A stretch of DNA of 31,820 nt from Hyphomicrobiales bacterium (lineage in GTDB: Bacteria; Pseudomonadota; Alphaproteobacteria; Rhizobiales; Aestuariivirgaceae). The translations under genes and the position numbers were made by a program. Every line of letters starts with the position of its first letter. Within the stretch, counting starts at the first letter, position 1. Positions 22,606-30,997 of this stretch are shown here, piece after piece. The notes below the pieces were generated by a model. That model saw only the letters and a program-made list of their open reading frames with translations, did not search any database and was not told where the DNA came from. The stretch is taken from NCBI GenBank assembly GCA_023266715.1, contig JAHFPK010000004.1, positions 1 to 31,820 on the forward strand. The letters run 5' to 3'.

Positions 22606-24381
22606 ATGCCAGATAATATCCGTGACGAGACCGCCAAAAGCCTGAAACCCCTCGTTCGCCTGACGCCCTACCTCCGCCGTTACCGTCGGCAGATTGTGAT
22701 AGCTCTGGTGGCGCTCATTGTCGCCTCGGTGGCAACACTCATTGTTCCTATCGCCGTAAGGCGGATCATCGATCACGGGTTTTCAACGTCAAATGCCATG
22801 CTGGTGAACCAGTATTTCGCCGTGATGATAGCCGTGGTCCTTCTGCTGGCCGTAAGTTCTGCCATTCGCTTTTACTATGTCATGTGGCTTGGCGAAAAGA
22901 TCGTCGCCGATGTCCGCGATACGCTGTTTGAACACCTGCTGAAACTCAGCCCCGCCTTCTATGAAACTCAGAAAACCGGCGAGGTCATGTCGCGCCTCAC
23001 GGCTGACACCACGCAGATAAAATCCGCCTTTTCATCAACCGCGTCCATAGCGCTCCGGAATGGCGTCATGCTGGTGGGTGCCATTGTGTTGATGATCGTC
23101 ACCAGCCCGAAACTTGCAGGCCTCGCCGGGCTTGCCATTCCACTTATTGTCTTGCCGCTTGTAACGTACGGCCGCCGTGTGCGTGCGCTGTCGCGCACAG
23201 CACAGGACAAGCTCGCTGCCTCCGCGGCCTTTGCCCAGGAGCGCCTTTCCGCCATCACCACGGTGCAATCCAATGTGCAGGAAACCCACACGAATAGTGA
23301 ATTCGCAAACGCCACTCACTTTGCCTTTTCCGCTGCCGCCAAACGGGCCCTTGCCCGCGCCTTCCTCACCGCCGCAATCATATTCGTGGCCTTGGGTTCC
23401 ATTGTTGGCTTGCTGTGGTTCGGCGCCCAGGAAGTGATGGACGGAAATCTTTCCGGCGGCACATTGAGCCAATTCGTGATCTATGCCGTCATCGCCGCAA
23501 GTTCCCTTGGCCAATTGTCGGAAGTGTGGGGAGAGATTCAGCTCGCCGCTGGCGCCGCAGAGCGCCTTTCAGAATTGCTGGACGAAGTCCCGCAAATTTC
23601 TTCGCCGCCAAACCCGGTGCCGTTTCCAGTAACATCCAAGGGTGAAGTAAAATTCTCCAATGTCTCGTTCAACTATCCCACGCGCAGAAACACGGCAGCA
23701 TTGAACAATGTAAGTTTTACCGCGAGGCCCGGGGAAGTCACCGCCATTGTCGGGCCCTCAGGGGCCGGGAAAACCACTCTCTTTGCCCTCATTCAGCGCT
23801 TCTACGATCCCGTCTCGGGAAACATATCCATAGACGGCCTCGACATCAAATCAGCCGATCCCCAGGACTTACGAAAGCACATTGCCGTTGTTCCGCAGGA
23901 TACGATTATTTTCTCGGGCTCAGTTCTCGACAATATCCGTTTTGGCTCGCCAGACGCGACAAAAGAAGCCGCAATGGCTGCCGCTCTTGCGGCCCGCGTT
24001 GACGAGTTTGCGAAAAAACTTCCCAAGGGATTTGATACCGAGGTAGGCGAGCGTGGCATCACCCTTTCCGGCGGCCAGCGCCAGCGCATTGCCATCGCCC
24101 GCGCCATCATGAGAAACGCGCCCATTCTGCTTCTCGACGAAGCGACAAGTTCGCTTGACGCCGAAAGCGAAGCGCTCATCCAGGAAGCCCTCGAAAAACT
24201 CACGGCGAACCGCACCACTCTCGTGGTGGCCCATCGTCTGGCAACAGTCCGCAATGCTGATTGCATTCTTGTTTTTGATGGTGGCGAGCTCGTGGCGCAG
24301 GGAACCCACGACCAACTTGTCAAGAAAAACGCCCTCTACGCAAGACTCGCAAAACTACAGTTCAGCGCTCCGTCAGCTTGA
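22606..24381 (+). CDS. ABC transporter, fused permease and ATPase (MsbA-like exporter)
   Basis: 591 aa half-transporter. Six-helix permease domain in residues about 20-320 (TLIVPIAVRRIIDHGF, YVMWLGEKIVADVRDTLFEHLL, TGEVMSRLTADT). The ATPase domain then shows the Walker A GPSGAGKTTLFALIQRFYDP near 382, the Q-loop VPQDTIIFSGSV, signature LSGGQRQRIAIARAI near 485, Walker B ILLLDEATSSLD and the H-loop VAHRLATVRNAD. Homodimers of this type flip lipids or export drugs; the substrate is not determined. It starts 106 bases from rpmE on the opposite strand and its last 20 bases overlap the end of the convergent OmpA-domain gene. Confidence 0.93.
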   Translation: MPDNIRDETAKSLKPLVRLTPYLRRYRRQIVIALVALIVASVATLIVPIAVRRIIDHGFSTSNAMLVNQYFAVMIAVVLLLAVSSAIRFYYVMWLGEKIVADVRDTLFEHLLKLSPAFYETQKTGEVMSRLTADTTQIKSAFSSTASIALRNGVMLVGAIVLMIVTSPKLAGLAGLAIPLIVLPLVTYGRRVRALSRTAQDKLAASAAFAQERLSAITTVQSNVQETHTNSEFANATHFAFSAAAKRALARAFLTAAIIFVALGSIVGLLWFGAQEVMDGNLSGGTLSQFVIYAVIAASSLGQLSEVWGEIQLAAGAAERLSELLDEVPQISSPPNPVPFPVTSKGEVKFSNVSFNYPTRRNTAALNNVSFTARPGEVTAIVGPSGAGKTTLFALIQRFYDPVSGNISIDGLDIKSADPQDLRKHIAVVPQDTIIFSGSVLDNIRFGSPDATKEAAMAAALAARVDEFAKKLPKGFDTEVGERGITLSGGQRQRIAIARAIMRNAPILLLDEATSSLDAESEALIQEALEKLTANRTTLVVAHRLATVRNADCILVFDGGELVAQGTHDQLVKKNALYARLAKLQFSAPSA

Positions 24382-25393
24382 GCTCGATGCGCCGGTTCTG
24401 CGATTTCGCGTCTTCCGAAGTTCCGGGATCAAGCGGCTGAAACTCGCCAAAGCCAGCGGCCACAAGATGCTTGGGGGCCACCCCCTGGGCGATCAGGAAC
24501 TTGACCACGGCAATGGCGCGCGCCGACGAAAGCTCCCAGTTCGATTGGAAGAAGGGCGATTTGATAGGATCGATATCCGTGTGCCCGTCGACCCGCAGAA
24601 CCCAGGCGATGTCCTGCGGAATTTCAGCCTCAAGCTGCCGCAAGGCTTCCGCAAGCTTCAGCATTTCCTCCTGGCCAAGGGGGCTGATTTCGGCGTCACC
24701 CTTGGCAAAGAGAACTTCCGACTGGAAAACAAAGCGGTCGCCCACCACCAGAATATCGGAGCGCTGTGAAAGAATTTGCCGCAAGCGGCCAAAAAATTCC
24801 GAGCGGTAGCGCGACAGTTCCTGCACCCGTTGCGCCAAGGCAGAATTCAGCCTCTTGCCCAAATCGGCAATTTGCGCCTCCGAGGATTTGTTGCGGGTTT
24901 CGGTGTCCGTCAGGATGTTGTTCAACTGGGCAAGCTGGCGGCGCATGGCGGCAATTTGCTGGTTGAGGAGTTCAACCTGCGACAGGGCTTGCGAACTTAT
25001 CGCCTTTTCCTTGTCGAGAGATGTTTGCAATCCGCCGATCGTCTGGTTTGCCGCCGAGCTTTTTGAATCTTCCGTCGCAAGACTGGCAACAAGGCTCGCG
25101 TTTTTCAATTTCTCGGCACTCAGATCATCGCTGAGCGCCAGCAAATTCGCTTCCACCGCGCCCTTTGCCGATTTTTCCAGGGCAAGGAGTTGCGTAAGTT
25201 CGGCAATCTGCGAGCGCAGTTGCCCAAGCGCTGAATCCTGTCCGGAAATCTCCCGAGCCAACAGAAATTGTGCAGTCATGAACACGGAAAGAAGGAAAGT
25301 TATAACCAGCAGAAGCTGGGCCATCGCATCCACGAAGCCCGGCCAATAGGGTGCGTCTTCATGGCGTCTGCGTCGTGAAAGGGTGCCAGCCAT
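24362..25393 (-). CDS. OmpA/MotB-domain peptidoglycan-binding membrane protein
   Basis: 343 aa. One N-terminal transmembrane helix starting PGFVDAMAQLLLVITFLLSVF, where the Asp fits the proton-carrying residue of MotB-type stators. Residues 55-200 form a long periplasmic coiled coil (SQIAELTQLLALEKSAK through RQLAQLNNILTDTETRN). An OmpA-like domain ends the protein (WVLRVDGHTDIDPI, SARAIAVVKFLIAQGV, NRRIELKL) and should bind peptidoglycan. It follows the MotA/ExbB-like gene by 5 bases, so the two probably form a proton-driven complex. Not the flagellar MotB: no other motility genes are near and the periplasmic coil is long. Confidence 0.88.
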   Translation of the reverse strand: MAGTLSRRRRHEDAPYWPGFVDAMAQLLLVITFLLSVFMTAQFLLAREISGQDSALGQLRSQIAELTQLLALEKSAKGAVEANLLALSDDLSAEKLKNASLVASLATEDSKSSAANQTIGGLQTSLDKEKAISSQALSQVELLNQQIAAMRRQLAQLNNILTDTETRNKSSEAQIADLGKRLNSALAQRVQELSRYRSEFFGRLRQILSQRSDILVVGDRFVFQSEVLFAKGDAEISPLGQEEMLKLAEALRQLEAEIPQDIAWVLRVDGHTDIDPIKSPFFQSNWELSSARAIAVVKFLIAQGVAPKHLVAAGFGEFQPLDPGTSEDAKSQNRRIELKLTER

Positions 25394-25398
25394 GGCCT

Positions 25399-26427
25399 CT
25401 ACTCGTCGCCCTTGCCACGGCTGCGGGCCGCGGGCTGGCCAGTAGAGCGGATAAGCAGGCGCTGAATTTCATTCTGTTGCACCTGCTGGCTTTGTGCCCA
25501 TTGGCGCACCATTTTCTGTTCTTCGCGCATCTGCTGCACGAGGCTGGCCACCGCTTCGGCCAGTTGTTCAATCGATTCGTTGGTGGTGGCAGCACCATTA
25601 GGTTTCACATTTTCCAGTTGCTTGCCAACTTTGTCCAGGCCGCGCTGCAACCCTTGCATGTCAAAGCGCAAGTAGTTGGTTGATCCGGACTGGCCGCCCT
25701 CGCCCACCTGAATATCGGTGATGGTTGAAAGCCAGTCTTCCAGATTATGATAAAACCTGTTCTGCGCCTGGCTTGCCTTGAGATCCAGAAAACCGAGGAT
25801 CAGTGAACCTGAAAGTCCGAAAAGGCTTGCCGAAAACGAAAGTCCCATGCCTTCCAGTGGCCGTTGCAGGCCGGATTTCAATTCCTCAAACATGGAACTG
25901 GTTTGCCCTGCTGCGGCCACATCAAGATTCTTGATGGCATCGCCAACCGAGGTCACGGTTTGCAGCAGGCCCCAGAATGTTCCCAGCAACCCCAGGAAAA
26001 TCAGCAAGGCAACGAGATAGCGCATGAGATCGCGCGATTCGTCGAGGCGCGACGCCAGCGAATCCAGAAGTGAGCGCATGTTGTTGGTGGAAAGAACCGT
26101 GCGACCCTGACGGTCCCCCAGAAGTGTCGCCATGGGCGCAAGCAACACCGGTTCCGCCAGATTTTCCTCGCTCGATTGTCCGATCCGGAATCCGTTGACC
26201 CAATTGATTTCCGGAAACAGCCGCCAGACCATGCGGTAGGCGTACAAAACGCCAAGCAAAAGGATGCCAATGATCAGGCCATTGAGGCCCACATTGGCCA
26301 AAAACGCATTCTTGATATTGGGAAATAAAATGGCTGCCAAAACCACAACGACAAGCGTGAACACAACCATATGAACAAGATAAACACGCGGCGGTTCAAG
26401 CACTGTCGTTTCATTTACTTCTGCCAT
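25399..26427 (-). CDS. MotA/TolQ/ExbB-type proton channel protein
   Basis: 342 aa inner-membrane protein. Hydrophobic segments near 15-38 (VYLVHMVVFTLVVVVLAAIL), 45-68 (NGLIIGILLLGVLYAY), about 135-165 (YLVALLIFLGLLGTFWGLLQTV, the MotA/ExbB core motif) and 195-215 (MGLSFSASLFGLSGSLILGFL). The C-terminal 90 residues are cytosolic and helical, ending in a basic tail. ATG 26427 has GAGG five bases upstream; a TTG at 26451 is an alternative. Together with the OmpA-domain gene it forms a two-gene unit conserved in this lineage. Confidence 0.88.
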   Translation of the reverse strand: MAEVNETTVLEPPRVYLVHMVVFTLVVVVLAAILFPNIKNAFLANVGLNGLIIGILLLGVLYAYRMVWRLFPEINWVNGFRIGQSSEENLAEPVLLAPMATLLGDRQGRTVLSTNNMRSLLDSLASRLDESRDLMRYLVALLIFLGLLGTFWGLLQTVTSVGDAIKNLDVAAAGQTSSMFEELKSGLQRPLEGMGLSFSASLFGLSGSLILGFLDLKASQAQNRFYHNLEDWLSTITDIQVGEGGQSGSTNYLRFDMQGLQRGLDKVGKQLENVKPNGAATTNESIEQLAEAVASLVQQMREEQKMVRQWAQSQQVQQNEIQRLLIRSTGQPAARSRGKGDE

Positions 26428-26586
26428 TGGATCCTCAACCGCCTCCCGCAAACCACATTTCCAGCAAATCTAGACGATTGCGTGACCGCGGGCGAGCCGC
26501 AACTTTCGTTGTCAACATGAGAGAGTGTTTAAGCCGGATTTCACAACGCCACTCCCGGCAAAAGGTCCAAAATCGCAAGGAAAATG

Positions 26587-26637
26587 GGAATAATTCTAAT
26601 TCCGAGTATTTTAATCAACTATTGTAAAACCGGTTTT
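26587..26637. promoter_or_regulatory. Two dyads upstream of the imelysin gene
   Basis: GGAAT (26587-26591) and ATTCC (26599-26603) flank a seven-base AT-rich centre. A perfect 12-bp palindrome, AAAACCGGTTTT, lies at 26626-26637, about 50 bases before the imelysin start. Both are reasonable operator positions for a metal-responsive regulator, but neither matches a Fur, Irr or RirA consensus I can confirm. Confidence 0.3.
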
Positions 26638-26686
26638 CCCATGCTAGTCAGCCCTCCGGCACAACAGCAAAAACAGGATGAGAGCG

Positions 26687-27964
26687 ATGAAGCGGAGACC
26701 CAAATTGTGGACAGGCCTTGGCGTAACGGCATTGGCCGGCTCAATGGCGGCCCATGCCGATGTGATCACGCTGCAGAGCGGCGCAAACCAGTCCCCCATC
26801 ATCCTTGCGCAGGAAGCTGGTGAGGGTGGCGAAGGCGGTGGCGAAGGTGGAGGCAGCAGCGTCACCACCTATGCTCTCGAATCAACCGATGCCAATGCCT
26901 TCAAATACGACGCCAGTGCCCAGATCGATGCCTACATCGATCTCGTGCTCACCAGCTACACGAAGGCCGCGGATGACGCGAAGAAGCTTGCTCAGGCCGT
27001 CGATGCCTTCCTTGCCGCTCCTTCCGAAGACAGCCTGAAAACCGCCCGCAAGGCCTGGGTCGAGGCCCGCCCCGCCTATCTGAAAACCGAAGCTTTCCGC
27101 TTCTATGATGGTCCCATTGAAGACGTCGAAGGCGCCATCAACTCCTGGCCCATGAATGAAGCCTATATCGATTATGTCGAAGGCAAGCCCGATGCGGGCC
27201 TGATCAATGATGCAAGTTTCAAGGTCGATCTCGATGACATTGAGAAATTAAACCAGAGCAAGGACGAAGCCGATGTCACCACCGGCTGGCATGCCATTGA
27301 ATTCCTGCTCTGGGGCCAGGATCTCTCCGCCGAGGGCCCGGGAAACCGTCCTTACACGGATTATATCGCCGGAACCGGCAACAATGACCGCCGGCGCGAA
27401 TATTTGAAACTGGTCACCGATGAACTGGCCCATGAGTTGCACGAGCTCGAAGAGAAATGGGAACTGCAGAACGCCTCAGGCTACGCCAAGAAGCTCAAGG
27501 CCATGCCCGAACGTGAAGCCATCGGTCGCATGGTGAACGGCATGGCCGTGCTTGCGGGTTTTGAATTCATGTCGGAACGCCTGGCAGTGGCCCTTGATTC
27601 CGGTGATCAGGAAGACGAGCATTCCTGTTTCTCGGATACTACCAAGCAGGACTTCGTCTATGACCTCGTCGGCATCAAGCAGGTCTGGACCGGCGACAAT
27701 GAGGGCACGGAACGCGCTGGGCTCAACGACCTGGTGCGCAGCCAGGACGCTGCCTTGGCGGACCGAATCGATGAGCTTTTGGCCGATGCCGAAACCAAGG
27801 TTGCAGCCCTCGGCGATCCCTGGGACCAAGTTCTGGCCAAGCCCAAGGATTCACCGGAGCGCAAGGCTGCGGAGGATGTGGTGACAGCATTGCAGGCATT
27901 GGGAACCGGCCTCAAAGATGTGGGCTCCAAGCTCGGCGTTCTGGTACTCATTCCAACAGAATAA
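26687..27964 (+). CDS. Imelysin family periplasmic protein (IrpA-like)
   Basis: 425 aa. Signal peptide MKRRPKLWTGLGVTALAGSMAAHA, then an acidic Gly-rich linker (EAGEGGEGGGEGGG) at about 42-55. Two imelysin repeats follow: AYIDLVLTSYTKAADDAKKLAQAVDAFL with KAWVEARPAYLKTEAFRFYDGPIEDVEG, and the family motif GWHAIEFLLWGQD (GxHxxE) near 203. Imelysin/IrpA proteins are envelope proteins tied to iron or other metal acquisition; earlier insulin-cleaving claims are doubtful. ATG 26687 is chosen since AGGA lies 8 bases upstream; ATG 26678 is too close to it. Stop TAA overlaps the next ATG (TAATG). Confidence 0.87.
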   Translation: MKRRPKLWTGLGVTALAGSMAAHADVITLQSGANQSPIILAQEAGEGGEGGGEGGGSSVTTYALESTDANAFKYDASAQIDAYIDLVLTSYTKAADDAKKLAQAVDAFLAAPSEDSLKTARKAWVEARPAYLKTEAFRFYDGPIEDVEGAINSWPMNEAYIDYVEGKPDAGLINDASFKVDLDDIEKLNQSKDEADVTTGWHAIEFLLWGQDLSAEGPGNRPYTDYIAGTGNNDRRREYLKLVTDELAHELHELEEKWELQNASGYAKKLKAMPEREAIGRMVNGMAVLAGFEFMSERLAVALDSGDQEDEHSCFSDTTKQDFVYDLVGIKQVWTGDNEGTERAGLNDLVRSQDAALADRIDELLADAETKVAALGDPWDQVLAKPKDSPERKAAEDVVTALQALGTGLKDVGSKLGVLVLIPTE

Positions 27965-29379
27965 TGCCTCGCCTTGGTCTCATCATTGCCTCAACCCTCA
28001 CGCTGGCTTCGCTTGCGGCCTTGGGCAGCGAGGCTGGCGTGCTTCCGTTACGCGACGTGCTCTTGTCCATTCCGCTGACAGATCATTTGGGAGGAGACGG
28101 CACGCGGCCTCTTGCCAATGATGATGCCTTCTCGTTCCAGACACCAAATAGCCCGAAGCAGCACCAACGCCCCTTCTCCTTCGGCAACCGCCTGTTCAAC
28201 ACCAATTGGGTGGAAGCGCCGGGCTCCGTGAAAGCCTTTGATGGCCTGGGACCCATGTTCAACCGCGTCTCCTGCTCCGGCTGCCACACCAAGGATGGCC
28301 GCGGCCGTCCGCCGGAAAACAACCAGGGTCCGATGGATTCCATGCTGCTCCGCATCAGCATTCCGGGCAAAAGCGAAAACGGTGGCGTCGTGCCCCACCC
28401 CGCCTATGGCGACCAGATCAGTGAACGCGCCATTCTCCACGTGGCCCCCGAAGGCCGCGCCGAAATTTCCTACACCGAAATGCCCGGTACTTACGGCGAT
28501 GGCGAGAAGTTTTCTTTGCGCAAGCCGCAATATGCCATTTCAGACTTGAAATATGGCAAACTCGGCAATGGCATCATGATTTCGCCCCGTGTGGCGCCAG
28601 CAATGATCGGCCTAGGCCTCCTGCAATCCGTGCCCGAAGAAACTCTGCTGGCACTTGCCGACCCCGATGACAGGGATGGCGATGGCATTTCCGGCAGGCC
28701 CAATGAAGTTTGGGATTCGGCGGGGAAGAAAAAAACCCTGGGCCGCTTCGGCTGGAAAGCCAATCAACCCAATCTGCGCCAGCAAAATGCAGGTGCGTCA
28801 GCCGGTGACATCGGCATCGCCACATCGCTTGCCGGCGGACAGAACTGCACAACTGCACAAACCGATTGCACGAACGCCATCAATGGCGGCGCACCCGAAA
28901 TGAGCGACGAGTTTCTGGAGAAGCTGACGATCTACACCATGACCATCGCTGTCCCCGCCCAGCGCAATGCCAATGATCCCGCCATCAAGCAGGGTGAAGA
29001 CCTATTCCGCTCGATGAGCTGCGCGTCATGCCACATGCCGACCCTGCAAACCAAGTCAGTCGAAAGATTTCCCGAACTCTCCAATCAAACCTTTCATCCC
29101 TTTACCGATCTTCTGCTCCACGACATGGGTGAAGGCCTCGCCGACAACCGACCGGACTTCGAGGCCACGGGGCGGGAATGGCGCACGCCACCGCTCTGGG
29201 GCCTTGGTCTCATTCCGGTTGTGAACAAGCATGATCTCCTGCTCCATGATGGTCGCGCCCGTGGCGCTGCTGAAGCCATTCTCTGGCATGGCGGCGAAGC
29301 GGAAAAATCCCGCGAGACTTTTCGTAACGCGGCAAAGCCCGAACGCGATGCGCTGATCGCCTTTCTCAATTCGCTTTAG
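27964..29379 (+). CDS. Di-haem oxidoreductase family c-type cytochrome
   Basis: 471 aa periplasmic protein. Short N-terminal signal sequence (MPRLGLIIASTLTLASLAALG). Haem sites: VSCSGCHTKDGRG (CxxCH near 100-104) and SCASCHMPTL (CxxCH near 355), each with downstream Met or His ligands. The surrounding FNTNWVEAPGSVKAFDGLGPMFN and QTFHPFTDLLLHDMGEGLADNRPDF motifs match the di-haem oxidoreductase (formerly thiol oxidoreductase) family that is regularly encoded next to imelysin. Its start overlaps the imelysin stop, so they are coupled. The last 14 bases overlap the convergent sigma-factor gene. Confidence 0.9.
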   Translation: MPRLGLIIASTLTLASLAALGSEAGVLPLRDVLLSIPLTDHLGGDGTRPLANDDAFSFQTPNSPKQHQRPFSFGNRLFNTNWVEAPGSVKAFDGLGPMFNRVSCSGCHTKDGRGRPPENNQGPMDSMLLRISIPGKSENGGVVPHPAYGDQISERAILHVAPEGRAEISYTEMPGTYGDGEKFSLRKPQYAISDLKYGKLGNGIMISPRVAPAMIGLGLLQSVPEETLLALADPDDRDGDGISGRPNEVWDSAGKKKTLGRFGWKANQPNLRQQNAGASAGDIGIATSLAGGQNCTTAQTDCTNAINGGAPEMSDEFLEKLTIYTMTIAVPAQRNANDPAIKQGEDLFRSMSCASCHMPTLQTKSVERFPELSNQTFHPFTDLLLHDMGEGLADNRPDFEATGREWRTPPLWGLGLIPVVNKHDLLLHDGRARGAAEAILWHGGEAEKSRETFRNAAKPERDALIAFLNSL

Positions 29380-30610
29380 GAAGTGCACTCCGCTTGGCCA
29401 GCAGGAAATTTCGCACAGCCGGATCAGACTCCAGCCCAATCGCCATCCCGTAAGCCTCAGCTGCTTCGCTGATCGAATCTGCACGCGAAAGCAAAGCAGC
29501 CTTTGCGGCCCAATAGGGCTGGAATTCCATCAGCTCAATATTTTCAGCAAGGTCGGGCAGTGCCGCAAGCCCTGCTTCCGGACCTTCGACTTCCGAAACC
29601 GCCACAGCAAGATTGATGGCCACAACAGGCGAGGGCATAATCTTGATGAGCCCCTGATAGAGCTGAACAATGGCCTCCCAATCGGTCGAACCAGTCAACC
29701 GCCGCGCCGCATGGGCCGATTGTATCGCCGCTTCCAATTGATAGCGGCCGATTGCATTCAACTCTCCGGCGCGCAGCAACTGGCCTTCTGCCTCAGCAAT
29801 CATTTCACTGTTCCAAAGTGATGGGTCTTGATCGGCCAATGGAACAAATTCACCACTCACACTGCGCCGTGCTTCGTGCCGGGATTGCAGGAACAGCATC
29901 AGCGCCAGGAGTCCTAAAGCTTCAGCTTCATGCGGAAGCAGTTCGACAATCAGTCGGCCGAGCCAAATCGCTTCATCCGCCAGATTGTTTTGAACATTCG
30001 CGGGATCATTCCAGCCCTTGGTGTAAGCGGCATAGATGGCTTCAAGCACCGCATCCAGTCTTTCGCCCAACTCAGCCCACTCCGGAACACGAAAGGGAAT
30101 GCCGGCAACTTTGATTTTATTCTTGGCTCGCGCCAGTCTCTGTCCCATGGCGGCTGGCGTGACCAAAAACGCCGAACCGATATCAACCGCATCAAGGCCC
30201 AGGACAGTTTGCAAAATCAGTGGCGAGCGAATGTTCGGATCAATGGCGGGATGGGCACAGGCAAACATCAAGGCCAAACGTTCATCTGGAATATGCTGCT
30301 CTTTCGAAGCCATGGCTTCAAGCTCCTCCGCCATGAGTTTCAGGTGATCCGTCGACGCTTCGCCGCTGCGCTTGCGTCGCGAGGCATCAATGATCTTGCG
30401 CTTGGCCACCGCCATCAGCCACGCTTCCGGATTATCCGGAGCGCCCTTTCGCGGCCAGTCAACCAACGCCGAAGCAAAAGCTTCAGACAGGGCATCCTCA
30501 GCACCTGCCACATCGCGCGTTTGTTTGGCGAGATATGCGATCAGCTTGCCATAGCTCGCCCGCGCAACCCTGCGCGCGACCTCATGGGCTGACTGATCGC
30601 CATCTGCCAA
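29366..30610 (-). CDS. ECF sigma factor with long C-terminal extension (ECF42-like)
   Basis: About 414 aa. Sigma-70 region 2 (YGKLIAYLAKQTRDVAGAEDALSEAFASALVDWPRKG..., with DNPEAWLMAVAKRKIID) then region 4-like (LGLDAVDIGSAFLVTPAAMGQRLARAKNKI), followed by a 220-residue helical extension with TPR-like repeats (LEAAIQSAHAARRLTGSTDWEAIVQLYQGLIKIMPSPVVAINLAVAVSEVEG). This layout and two adjacent DGPF genes identify the ECF42-type group, which lacks a classical anti-sigma gene. TTG 30610 is the proposed start (AGGT six bases upstream, 8 bases after the DGPF2 stop). A longer frame to 30691 would overlap DGPF2. Confidence 0.85.
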   Translation of the reverse strand: MADGDQSAHEVARRVARASYGKLIAYLAKQTRDVAGAEDALSEAFASALVDWPRKGAPDNPEAWLMAVAKRKIIDASRRKRSGEASTDHLKLMAEELEAMASKEQHIPDERLALMFACAHPAIDPNIRSPLILQTVLGLDAVDIGSAFLVTPAAMGQRLARAKNKIKVAGIPFRVPEWAELGERLDAVLEAIYAAYTKGWNDPANVQNNLADEAIWLGRLIVELLPHEAEALGLLALMLFLQSRHEARRSVSGEFVPLADQDPSLWNSEMIAEAEGQLLRAGELNAIGRYQLEAAIQSAHAARRLTGSTDWEAIVQLYQGLIKIMPSPVVAINLAVAVSEVEGPEAGLAALPDLAENIELMEFQPYWAAKAALLSRADSISEAAEAYGMAIGLESDPAVRNFLLAKRSALPKAN

Positions 30611-30618
30611 ATGCGGAC

Positions 30619-30972
30619 CTAATTGGACATTTTGACTATTGGTCTCACTTCCAACACCCCGTGCTGGGCCCCCGGACATTTTGCGGCCCATGCCAGCGCG
30701 GCATCAAGATCATTGGCCTCGATGACATAATGGCCGGCAAGTTGTTCCTTGCTTTCCGCATAGGGGCCATTCAAGACTTTGGCTTTCCCGTTATTCATCC
30801 GCACCGTTGCGGCATCCGTTGAATGATGGAGCCGGTCACCAGCCACCATTACGCCCGCCTTTTGCAAAGCCTGTGTGTAGGCCGCATAGGCTGCCGACAT
30901 TTGGTTCATCGACTCTTTGCTCGCTTTTGGCATTGCGCTTTCGTCACCGTAAATCATCAGCATGTATTGCAT
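30619..30972 (-). CDS. DGPF/YCII domain protein, second copy
   Basis: 117 aa, ferredoxin-like YCII fold of the DGPF subfamily: MQYMLMIYGDES at the start, KVLNGPYAESKEQLAGHYVIEANDLDAALAWAAKCPGAQHGVLEVRP at the end, where NGPY stands in place of DGPF. Members associate genetically with ECF sigma factors and may modulate them. ATG 30972 has GAGG 8 bases upstream. It lies between the first copy and the sigma gene, sharing a 32-nt identical block with the first copy. Confidence 0.88.
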   Translation of the reverse strand: MQYMLMIYGDESAMPKASKESMNQMSAAYAAYTQALQKAGVMVAGDRLHHSTDAATVRMNNGKAKVLNGPYAESKEQLAGHYVIEANDLDAALAWAAKCPGAQHGVLEVRPIVKMSN

Positions 30973-30997
30973 GGGTTTTTCCTCTGTCTTGAACCCG

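Noticed and set aside
25399..25683. Plus-strand hydrophobic frame opposite the MotA-like gene
   Set aside because: Apparent membrane protein arises from the complementary strand of the real gene's C-terminal region.
24362..26427. Zorya-type anti-phage system (ZorA/ZorB-like pair)
   Set aside because: The MotA/ExbB-like and OmpA-domain proteins resemble ZorA and ZorB in fold, but no ZorC, ZorD or ZorE gene lies nearby, and the neighbours (ABC exporter, imelysin) are housekeeping.
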